Shown here: piece after piece, positions 48,062 through 56,800 of the stretch
Layout of the letters: every line of letters begins with the position of its first letter
Numbering within the stretch: position 1 is the stretch's first letter
IMG/VR virus record: IMGVR_UViG_3300032896_000431
Coordinates: 1-64,000 of that record
Strand: one strand, 5' to 3'
Source: a virus
Length of the DNA stretch: 64,000 bases
Position numbers and translations under genes: made by a program
The notes under the pieces: model-generated
Database searches by the model: none
Told to the model about the DNA's origin: nothing
What the model saw: the letters and a program-made list of their open reading frames with translations, nothing else

Positions 48062-49888
48062 ATGCCGACGCTCGATCAGATCCCAGCAGCCAGCCAGGCG
48101 ATCTCGCCCGCCGACGAGATCATGGTATCGCAGGACGTAGGCGGCGTACGGGTCACCGGGAAAGCCACCGTCGGAACGCTGATCGCGCTGCTGGCGTCGC
48201 AGGGCTTGCTGCCGGGCGGGTTCATTTCCGGGCAGGGCGCGCCGGCGAGCAGTCTTGGCGAGGACGGTTGGACCTATCTGAACGCCAGCACGGGCGATGT
48301 GTATCAGCGCGCCGCGGGCGTGTGGACCAAGACCGGCAATATCGCTGGGCCGGAGGGACCGGCTGGCCCGGCGCAGCCGACATTCGCTGTGCCGTCGCTT
48401 TCGACGGTCGATTCCATTGGCTCCTCGGACCTGATCCCGATCGGCCAGAACGGCAGCACCGTGGCCGTGTCCTATGCCACGCTGCTTGATTCCGAGACGA
48501 TCGACGAACTGACCCCTGCCAGCGCCGCGGCCCAGACCGACACGTTCCTGACGGGGCAGAACAGCAGCACGCTTGTCCGGCAGACGCTATCGGCGGTGTG
48601 GACGCTGATCGCGTCGCTGCTGCCATCGTGGCATCGGCCGGTGGTGGAGCTGACCACCAACACCACGCTGGACGGATCGGTGCACAACAACGCGATCCTG
48701 GTGGTAAGCCAGCCGATCACGATCACGCCGGCCGCGACGATGGCGAGCGGCTTTTCCTGCGACATCATCAACGTGTCCGGCAGCAGCGTGACGCTGGGCG
48801 CCGGGTTCACCACCAGCAACGCGAGCAATGTCCTGCCTTCCGGCGAGACGGCGCGGGTGCAGTGCGCGGTGTACAGCGGCGGGACGCTGTATTTCGCCAC
48901 GCTGTCGGCGGGCAGCGGCGGCTCGGCGCCGGCGGCACCGGGCGAGGTCTCGGCCCTGTCGGCGACGGCGACGACATCGAGCAGTGTCACGCTGTCGTGG
49001 ACGGCGCCGGCTTCGGGCGGCCAGGTCACGAGCTACGCGGTGAACTATCGCACGCCGTCCGGGTCGGGATCGTGGACCGCGGCGGCCGGCAGTCCGGGGT
49101 CGGCCTCGGCGACCACATTCACCGTGAGCGGCCTGTCGGCATCGACGGCGTACGATTTCGAGGTCATTGCGCAGAACTCGGCGGGCGCGGGGACGGCGGC
49201 GGTGCTGTCCGACATCTCAACCGCGGCTGCCGGGACGGCGCCGGGCGCGCCGACCGACGTGGCCGCGAGCGGGGCCACCGCGAGCACCATGACGGTTTCC
49301 TGGGGCGCGCCGGCCTCGGGCGGCGCGGTGTCCGGGTATTCGGTCTATTACCGGGTGACCGGCACGACTTCGTGGACGCTGGCGACGGCGAGCCTGGCGG
49401 CGAGCGCCACCAGCTATGTCGTCACCGGGCTGTCGGCGAGCACCAGCTACGATTTCTATGTGGCGGCCAATTCGACCAGCAACGGCAGCACCGCGTCGGC
49501 GACGGTGACCGCATCGACCGCGGCCGGCGGCAATTACCTGCTGACCCTGGCCGGCACTGGCGGGAATAACCTGCAGCCCGGGGCGACGCTCACGCACGGC
49601 CAGGGCGGCATCGTCTGTCAGATCAACATCAACACATCAGCGACCGACGGCAGCTATACCGCCCCGGCAAGCGTGTTCTTCGCATGGGGCGCCAACAACA
49701 CCACGGCTCCGACGACGGGATTGCAGAGCACCTATCCGTATTCGCCGGATGGTTCGCACAACCTCATGGTGCAGTACCTGAACGCACCGGCAACGGCAGG
49801 CAGCGATTACCTGTGGGCGCTGGCGTTCGACATCGGCAGCAATTTGGTTGCTTCGTTCGTCTGGCCCGGCGCGTTCACCATCACCTGA
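48062..49888 (+). CDS. Tail fibre with collagen-like stretch and two FN3 domains
   Basis: A 608-residue protein. It begins PTLDQIPAASQAISPADEIM, a head seen in phage fibre proteins, then has FISGQGAPASSLGEDGWTYL NASTGDVYQ (a common stem repeat), a short collagen-like GPEGPAGPAQP, and a beta-rich stalk. FN3 domains lie at about 300-395 and 398-492 (SSVTLSWTAPASGG, STAYDFEVIAQNSAG, TMTVSWGAPASGG). The C-terminal 110 residues form a distinct beta domain ending GAFTIT. The FN3 copies are similar to those in 44583-46535, suggesting module exchange. Confidence 0.8.
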   Translation: MPTLDQIPAASQAISPADEIMVSQDVGGVRVTGKATVGTLIALLASQGLLPGGFISGQGAPASSLGEDGWTYLNASTGDVYQRAAGVWTKTGNIAGPEGPAGPAQPTFAVPSLSTVDSIGSSDLIPIGQNGSTVAVSYATLLDSETIDELTPASAAAQTDTFLTGQNSSTLVRQTLSAVWTLIASLLPSWHRPVVELTTNTTLDGSVHNNAILVVSQPITITPAATMASGFSCDIINVSGSSVTLGAGFTTSNASNVLPSGETARVQCAVYSGGTLYFATLSAGSGGSAPAAPGEVSALSATATTSSSVTLSWTAPASGGQVTSYAVNYRTPSGSGSWTAAAGSPGSASATTFTVSGLSASTAYDFEVIAQNSAGAGTAAVLSDISTAAAGTAPGAPTDVAASGATASTMTVSWGAPASGGAVSGYSVYYRVTGTTSWTLATASLAASATSYVVTGLSASTSYDFYVAANSTSNGSTASATVTASTAAGGNYLLTLAGTGGNNLQPGATLTHGQGGIVCQININTSATDGSYTAPASVFFAWGANNTTAPTTGLQSTYPYSPDGSHNLMVQYLNAPATAGSDYLWALAFDIGSNLVASFVWPGAFTIT

Positions 49889-49901
49889 TCGGGTCCGCGG
49901 G

Positions 49902-51965
49902 ATGAGCATGCTTCTGATCGCGCCTGGGGTCGCCCTGGCGCTGGGCAGTGGCGAACATGCGCTGTCGCGTTCGCTTGCCGGATCCTCGGGAGGCGCGGGC
50001 GGTTCGCCGGGATCGGCGACCCTGGCCGGCATTTCGGGCCTTTCCGCGTGGTGGGACGCCAGCACGGCGTCGGGGCTGCTGGACGCCAACGGCGTGGCGC
50101 TGCCTGCGCTTGGGTCCGGCACGGTGGCCTTGATCGCCGATCAGTCCGGTTCCAACCGGCCGCTGGCGCCGGTGTTCCTGCAAGTGCCGGGCACGTGGTC
50201 GGCCAGCGCCGCGCCGCGGATCAATGGTCTGCTGGGCGGCGTCGGGCGCCCGACCGGCTATTCCGGCGTGGCGCCGCAGCTTGATCCCAACCTTGGCTTC
50301 CAGTGTGCCGGGATTGCGATGGGGTCGGCCGGCGCGTGGACGCGCTACCTGGTCTGGACTCGGCCGAACCTGCGGCTCAACAGCGGCCAGAACAGCTTGC
50401 CGGTTGGTCTGCTGACCGCCGGCTCGACGGTGGTGCTGGCGTTGGACAGCGTTGCCGGCGGCCGGCTGGTGCTGTTTCCCGGCGCGGCGCAAACGGTGCT
50501 GTCGCAGACGATGGAGCGACGGCACACGCACGCTGTCATCATGCGCTATGCCCCGGGCGCCGGCGTGGATGTGTGGTTGGACGGCCTGCGGGTTGCCACC
50601 GGGGCGCCGAATCCGCTGCCGTCGAGCGGCCAGTCACCGCTGACCCTGTTGCACGACACCACTTGGCAGGGCAGCGCGCAGTGCTGGTTCAATGAGGCTG
50701 CATGCTGGGAACGGTCGCTGTCCGATAGCGAGGTCGGGGTAGCGGTGCTCGCTGCGGCGCGCTGGGGCCTGGGAGCCAGGCGCGGCATCAACCTGCTGGT
50801 GGTGGGACAGAGCAATGCCGGGCTCGGGCTGAATGACGGCGCCTGGCTGGAAACGGCGCAGGGGGTGGCGTGGCACCTGGGCGCGGCGTCGTATTGCGTG
50901 ATCGGGCTGTACGGCAGCGGCTCGGCCTATACCTGCATCGGCGGGCACCCGATCTACAACGTGCGCCAGCCGCCCGGCACCGGCAGCATCTACCTGCCGG
51001 GTTCGTTCCTGAACGATCCGGGCGACGGGTCCGATCCGGCCGGGTGGAGCCTCGGGTCGCCGGATGGCGAGGCGGTACAGGCCTATCTCGCCGAGCAGGC
51101 GGCGGATGACGTGAGCGACATCGCGGCGATCCTGTGGCCGTGGTCGGAGAGCGACAGCACCCGAGAGTATTCCGAGCTGGCCTACTACAGCGACGGCGCG
51201 GTGAACCTGCTGGGGCAGTTGCGCACCATGCTGGGCAAGTCCGCCGCGCAGATGCCACTGGTGTGGTGGAACGCCATGCCGTTCTGGACGGACGAAGGCG
51301 TGCAGATGGTGCGCGTCGCGATGGCGACGCTGGTGGCGAATGCCGGGCTCAACGTCATCTGCGGGATGCCGATGACGGCGGACAGCAATCCGTTGAACGG
51401 CACCGATTACAATCACCTGAACACGCCCGACGTGATGCGGCAGGGGATGCTGGCGGCGGGGCCGACGGCGCGGGCGGTGCTGGCGGCGAGCGGCGGCGAC
51501 ACGATCAGCGCCATCCCCGCTGGCGTGCCGAACGCCGGGCCGGTGATCACGCACGCCTACAGGCAAAGCAACACCAGCATCATCGTCACGATCCAGCATG
51601 ATGCCGGCAACGACGTGGTGCTGCCTGGCACCGCGGCGCAGGGCACCGGGTGGACGGTGATGGACGGCGGCTCGCTGGCTGCGCCCGGCACGCTGGTTTC
51701 CGCAACGGCGTGTGCGCGGGTCGATGCAACGCACCTGGAACTGACCTTGTCGCAGGCGCTGGTCTCGCCCAGCTCGGGCTGCTTGCTGCTCTATCCGTGG
51801 GGTTCGACCCGGATTGGCACCGGCAATGCGGTGACCGACAACGCGGCGTCGGTCACGCCGCCGGCGGGGTGGAACATCGGCAGCGATCTCGGCAGCGGAT
51901 GGCTGTGGAATTTTCCGTTGCGGGCGACCACGGCCGGCGTGGCATTGAGCGACAGTGCGACGTAA
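49902..51965 (+). CDS. Tail-associated SGNH esterase with LamG-like domain
   Basis: A 687-residue protein. Residues 45-290 look like a LamG/ConA jellyroll (ISGLSAWWDASTASG, TLLHDTTWQGSAQCWFNEAA). A catalytic SGNH-hydrolase domain follows, with the nucleophile block LLVVGQSNAGLGL (Ser304) and the DYNHLN block containing Asp502 and His505 as a DxxH dyad. Enzymes of this type remove acetyl groups from capsule or O-antigen polysaccharide. On a tail they act as receptor-destroying or depolymerising components, as an inference. The C-terminal 130 residues are a beta domain. ATG 49902 is used; an upstream in-frame start lies inside the previous gene. Confidence 0.8.
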   Translation: MSMLLIAPGVALALGSGEHALSRSLAGSSGGAGGSPGSATLAGISGLSAWWDASTASGLLDANGVALPALGSGTVALIADQSGSNRPLAPVFLQVPGTWSASAAPRINGLLGGVGRPTGYSGVAPQLDPNLGFQCAGIAMGSAGAWTRYLVWTRPNLRLNSGQNSLPVGLLTAGSTVVLALDSVAGGRLVLFPGAAQTVLSQTMERRHTHAVIMRYAPGAGVDVWLDGLRVATGAPNPLPSSGQSPLTLLHDTTWQGSAQCWFNEAACWERSLSDSEVGVAVLAAARWGLGARRGINLLVVGQSNAGLGLNDGAWLETAQGVAWHLGAASYCVIGLYGSGSAYTCIGGHPIYNVRQPPGTGSIYLPGSFLNDPGDGSDPAGWSLGSPDGEAVQAYLAEQAADDVSDIAAILWPWSESDSTREYSELAYYSDGAVNLLGQLRTMLGKSAAQMPLVWWNAMPFWTDEGVQMVRVAMATLVANAGLNVICGMPMTADSNPLNGTDYNHLNTPDVMRQGMLAAGPTARAVLAASGGDTISAIPAGVPNAGPVITHAYRQSNTSIIVTIQHDAGNDVVLPGTAAQGTGWTVMDGGSLAAPGTLVSATACARVDATHLELTLSQALVSPSSGCLLLYPWGSTRIGTGNAVTDNAASVTPPAGWNIGSDLGSGWLWNFPLRATTAGVALSDSAT

Positions 51966-51983
51966 CGACGGCCGGAGCCGGTC

Positions 51984-52184
51984 ATGCGCAAGGATCATCC
52001 GCGCCAGAAAGCGCGCAACGCCTCGGTTGACCGTCAGATTGCATTCGCGCGCAGCGAGGAACTGTCGATCCGCCGGACGATCCTCTCCGGCATCACGGCC
52101 GGGATCTCGGCCGCTGTCTCCACCCTGATTGTGAGCCTCATCCAATGGGCGATACGACTGTTGGCCGCGAGCGGCCATTTCTGA
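51984..52184 (+). CDS. Small holin-like membrane protein
   Basis: A 66-residue protein with a basic, hydrophilic N terminus (MRKDHPRQKARNASVD) and one long membrane segment (RTILSGITAGISAAVSTLIV SLIQWAIRLL in two parts). One TM of about 25-30 residues after a charged head is compatible with a class III or pinholin-like holin. GGAG is found before ATG 51984. It sits between the tail genes and the decayed endolysin, the usual place for holins. Confidence 0.6.
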   Translation: MRKDHPRQKARNASVDRQIAFARSEELSIRRTILSGITAGISAAVSTLIVSLIQWAIRLLAASGHF

Positions 52185-52345
52185 CGTTGGTGCGCGCGAA
52201 GGTGCGCCGCTGCCACGCCCAGCATCCCACACTGTGCTTCATGGTGTGGGCGGCTGGATCATTCCAGGTGGCCGCCGCGATCATCGCTGCGGCGGCTCGC
52301 ATCCTGCACCTGCACTGGCAACCGCTTCTGTTCTCGCTGTTCTGA
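52145..52345 (+). CDS. Second small membrane protein, possible holin partner
   Basis: A 66-residue reading frame overlapping the first small membrane gene by 40 bases. It has a hydrophobic segment CFMVWAAGSFQVAAAIIAAA ARIL (two parts) after a basic start (RAKVRRCHAQH). Overlapping small membrane genes often form holin/antiholin pairs. The ribosome binding site is weak, so confidence is moderate. Confidence 0.45.
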   Translation: MGDTTVGRERPFLTLVRAKVRRCHAQHPTLCFMVWAAGSFQVAAAIIAAAARILHLHWQPLLFSLF

Positions 52346-52348
52346 CCC

Positions 52349-52930
52349 CACGGGGCCGATCACGGGCACGCTCGACCGCCTGCCGGCGGCGCTTCACGCT
52401 GTTGCGCCGTGGGTCAATGCTGCTATGTGGACCGAGCCGCTGGCGCCTTCGATCCGCAGTTGCGGGCTGACCACGCCGCGCCGAGCCGGCATGTTCCCTG
52501 GGCAGTTCACCGAGGAGTACCAAGTGCGGGTATTCGGGAGAACCTGAACTTTAGCGCCGACGCGCTGCGGGCGGAATCTCAACCGCACTTTGCGCTGGCG
52601 CCGGGCAAGCCGGCGGCGGACGAGTATGCGCGGCAGCCGGCGCGCAACACCAACTACGTGGATTCGATAGCGTGTCACCCAGACCTCGGCAATACCGAAC
52701 CGGTCGACGGTCAGATCTGCCGTGGGGTGGGCAGGCTGCTGTTGATGGGACGGGCGATGAACTCACGGTTCGCGCGGGCGGTGGAGACGAGGATGGAGGC
52801 GCCGATCGACTGGATGTAGACGCCGCAGGGCGCGGTGCGGTCCGCGTGCTGGTGCTGGTTGCCCGCGGACCCTCTGCTGGAGCTGTCGTATGCGTGGGAC
52901 ATCGAGACCGTAAGCCACTTCAATGATCGA
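52349..52930 (+). pseudogene. Decayed GH19 chitinase-type endolysin gene
   Basis: No single frame is open, but pieces in different frames read in the order of a GH19 lysozyme: RLPAALHAVAPWVNAAM and TPRRAGMFPGQFTEEYQVRV in one frame (to about 52550), then IRENLNFSADALRAE and DEYARQPARNTNYVD (52540-52680), DLGNTEPVDGQ, GVGRLLLMGRAMNSRFARA (about 52690-52790), and AVRSACWCW ... AWDIETVSHF (52840-52925). The ancestral pattern would be RRAAMFLAQV-type, ENLNYSA, YARQP and GNTEPGDG. Several frameshifts and lost Gly/Trp residues show that the gene is inactive. The phage may no longer lyse its host by this route. Confidence 0.7.
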
Positions 52931-53088
52931 CCGCGGCTGCGGACAGCCAAAATACCCTTTCCTGAGCGCACCAACCGTTTTATAACCAACCAGCTTAGGG
53001 AGCGGGCAAGGCTGACGACCGCAATCGTTTTGTCAAAAAAAGAAGAGCAATCTCGGTCTGTAATACAGCATCAGGTGGGGGGAGGGAA

Positions 53089-53823
53089 ATGGCTTTCTTC
53101 GCAGGCTTTGACGCGAAAAACTACCCGGGCAACGATACGATGAACTGGCTCGCCACCAATACCAACCTCAGATGGTGTGGATATTATCTAGCTCCCGCCC
53201 CGAACCGCCCTCCATCCGGCTGGCAAGGTCAGTATGCCTCGCTCAAGGCGCAATGGGGGGTATTACCTATCTATGTCGGCCAACAGGATCCGAACACGGG
53301 TAATACTAATTACAACCCATCCAGCATCCTGACGGCGGATCAGGGCACAATCGATGGAAAGAATGCGGCCGATCTGGCCTCGGCTGATCAATTTCCATCC
53401 GGAACATTCGTCTATCTCGACTGGGAGGAGGGAGACCTTAACACGGGCGGCGCCAAAGATTACATCAGGTCGTGGATCGCGGCAGTGGCCGCAAGCGGCC
53501 AGATCATGCCCGGAATATATTGTTCGCACGCGATAGCGTCAGACGTCGCGGCGCTGGTCGATCAGATCAACCCGACGCCAATTGTCAAGTTCTGGTGCTG
53601 GAAAGTAAGCAATCCGACGACGCCGCATCCATATCATGGCGACCTGATGAACATTCCGCTGCTCGACCCATCGGGTTGCGGAGTTGTGGGCGCTGACGCG
53701 TGGCAACGAGAAGACAATGTGGTCCTTGCATTGGGAGACGGCGCACCCGTTACAACGTTGCAGGTTGACTTCAGTAGCGCATCTTCTGCCAATCCTGGGG
53801 CACCTATCCAACCGGTAGCCTGA
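53089..53823 (+). CDS. DUF1906 (Rv2525c-like) glycoside-hydrolase-like protein
   Basis: A 244-residue protein that begins MAFFAGFDAKNYPGNDTMNW, with Asp8 in the first strand, and has FVYLDWEEGD (Asp111, Glu113) in the middle and QVDF at the end of the barrel. This matches the DUF1906 / Rv2525c-like family with a GH25-like TIM barrel. Family members are often cell-wall-associated, with glycan hydrolysis likely but rarely shown. No signal peptide is visible. GGGAGGG precedes ATG 53089. It opens a rightward operon with two giant proteins. It might serve as a replacement endolysin, or be unrelated to the phage. Confidence 0.85.
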   Translation: MAFFAGFDAKNYPGNDTMNWLATNTNLRWCGYYLAPAPNRPPSGWQGQYASLKAQWGVLPIYVGQQDPNTGNTNYNPSSILTADQGTIDGKNAADLASADQFPSGTFVYLDWEEGDLNTGGAKDYIRSWIAAVAASGQIMPGIYCSHAIASDVAALVDQINPTPIVKFWCWKVSNPTTPHPYHGDLMNIPLLDPSGCGVVGADAWQREDNVVLALGDGAPVTTLQVDFSSASSANPGAPIQPVA

Positions 53824-53867
53824 GCAATCAGGGGAGAGACCGAGTTTTCGCGACTGTCGGAGGCGGT

Positions 53868-56800
53868 ATGGGTCTCTGGAAAATCTTCGCCGCCATCGGC
53901 ATTGCCCCGAATGGGCGGAATATATGCGTAACCGCCTCGGTGAACGAGACATGGGATCTCGATCTGGAGTATTCGCCGGTGCTCCAGGGCGCATTGTGGC
54001 CTGCTGATAATGCGGCCTGGGAGAAGTGGCAGACAGACTCGGTGGAGTCTGTTTCGCGGGTGGTGTATTTCAAGCAGGGCGTTAGCGATCCGTGCTTGGT
54101 GGTCGATACGGTACCGTCTAATACAACCGTCATATTCGATACGAAATTTTTTGGCCAGACCCAGACCCAGATCACGCTTAAAGGGGTTCTGCCAGCCGTG
54201 ATTGTGGCTCCCGGTTCTACGCCGGACTACATGCCCCCGCTTGAGCTGAAAATCACTAGATTTGGCGAGTCGTCCGGCCCTCCCTTCAGCGACGACGGAT
54301 ACCCAATTTTCGCCGACGGCCTTCTCGGTTCGCAACAAATTCCACCCAATACGAAATTGCCGGATCTGGTCCACTATCCTGGGCTATACGAGTCGGGGAA
54401 TCAGCCCGGACCGGCGGTCGCGGCCGCGCTCGGCCTCACCGTGCATAATTCGTTGCCGTTCAACGACTGGCGCCGGCCGATATCGCTGCGTTTCGTCGCG
54501 ACGGACGACGGTCAGGGCGTGCGCCTGGTCATGTCGAGATACTTCGAGCTGGACACCCAGTCCCAAATCCTGTCAGCTCCCTACTATTGCGAATTCCAAA
54601 TATCTGTCGTCCCTACAACAGATGCAGACGAGATGCCTCGTACCTCGGTGTTCCCGGCGGACCGAGTCCCCACCGTTTTTACCCAGGAACAACCAGCTGA
54701 TATTCTCAGTAAGGCCCGCTCCGGCACCGTCACTGAGTGGCCTACTTGGGACCTCGTGCTGGCAGGCATTTCTTATCGCGCCATCCAGGATTTTTGGAAC
54801 ACGGTGGTGGCGCGCCCATACCATCGCTCCATCCGTGTGGCGGCACAGAGCCGGCCGAATTCGGTCGTTCCATTCTGGCGCGACTCAGAGCCGCTCAACC
54901 CGATCCCGCCGCCGGCGCTCACGGAACCGGTCTACGCGCTGCGATTCAAAATCGCCGGCTGGCGGGACGTCAGCAAGCCGATCACGAAAGACAACCTTTT
55001 CGTGTGTGGTCTGGAGCTGACGCCCGAGACAGTCAATGCAGACCCATTCCCGAAAATCGAAACCCAACTGGAATTCGCCGGCTTGGTAGATCATGGCGGA
55101 AATCCAGTCACGGTACAGATCGATCCGGGAAAACCAACCGGCAAGAAGTATTTCATTACCCTTGCACTATATAAGCCAAAGACAATCCCGGAAAACGGAG
55201 CAATCAACGCAGCCTGGAACTTTAGCAAAGCCGAGTCGACGACGACGCATCAATCCGTGCGGATCGGCGCGATGGATCTCACCTTCCTGAACAGTGGTGC
55301 CGGCCTTGACTATCCCGGTGGTGCTCTGGCGCTGACCGTTCAGGTCGATTTCGAAAGACAGACGATTGGTGGCGAACCGTTCAGCATCCCGCGGCCTCGG
55401 GTGATTTCGCCAAGCAATCTGCCGGTCCTGGATGCGCGTCCCGGCGGCCAGGACACGCCGGTCGGCGCCGAATATCTCCCATCCGAGCGCAGCGCTCAGT
55501 ACGCGCGGCCTCCGGCGCTCGTGTTCGCACCGTATGCCACGCCAATCCCGCAGCCGCTTTTTCTGGAAGTTGCCGAAGATACCGGCGATCCAGAACACGG
55601 CGACGCGCAATCGCCGAAGCTCACGTTGCGTCTGAGGCAGCCGGAAGGGGCGCCATCGGACTTTGGCCAGGTCATCGTGCTCGATCCAGCTCCATTCACC
55701 GTGGCCGCCGTGCAGGCAAAACTGCTGCGGCAGACCGCATCGAACCTGCTTGGCACCTGGAGCAATGGCAGCGTCGATGGTTCGTCCTGGCAACTCGCGC
55801 TCGATCCAACCGGCTTCGCCCTGACCCTGCCGCCGCAGGCGATCGCAGAGACAATGTCGAAATGCGCGACCTCCGATGATCTTCAGCCCGGACAATTTTC
55901 GGACCTGCGCTTATCGCCGGTCGCCAGCGCGACCCTGGACGCGGCGCCGTTCCCTCAGCAGTTCGTCGAGCCATACTGGAATCTCCGCCGCCGGCTCGGC
56001 TTTCCTGGGCAGCGCGCGCCCGGTTCGGGGCTGAGAAGCTTGCGCTTCGAGCTGCTCTATGGTCTGCAAATCGACGTCAACGCGCCATTGATGTCCCTCG
56101 CGGAATTGCAATCGCGGATCGGTACGCCGCCTGGGCCACTTGACGATCCGCTGCCCTGGGCCAACGTGTCGCATGCACAGCAAATGCAGTTGCCGAAGGC
56201 CAACGAGGAATGGGCGGCGAAATACGCCGAACTCGACCGCCGGCTTGGCTGGCTGGAAATCTGGAGCCCGGCTCAACCGGCTGAATTCCAACTCAGTTCA
56301 AACGTGAATTTTACCCAGCGTGGCGCAGCGCTGAGCCAGATGCGCTCGCCGTTCGACAAGCAGCACGACGCCTCGAAAATCGCCGGCGGATGGATGTGGG
56401 GCTTCGAGTCCGCCAACATCCTGGCGGCAGTCCAGCGTTCGGCGAGCTCGACCGGCGGTGAACTGGCTAGACCGGCGTTGTCCGCGCTTGGCGGATGGGG
56501 TTGGCAAAAAGCCTGGTTTGACAACAACCGCACGGCGATCATCGCGGACGTGGCGATGGGGCGGACCGATTTCTACAGTCTGGAGCGGATCGGACGCATC
56601 GCGCCGTTCTGGAATACCGCCAAACACGTTATCGTCTATGAACGCACGGTGCGTCAGCATCGCGCTGAATTCAGCCGTACCGGGCTGGAGCGTCGACCGG
56701 TGCTACGCAAGGTCGCTGAGTACGTCGAGATCCTGCAGCCCGTGCGGCAACTGATCAACGACGGGACTGACAATCCGCTGGCCATGAGATTTTTCGAATC

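Noticed and set aside
53051-53064. TCTCGGTCTGTAAT upstream of the DUF1906 gene, resembling cassette D's left end
   Set aside because: The outer GGTAGTG and inner GACCC parts are missing, so it is probably a chance match; a right partner would lie outside the window.
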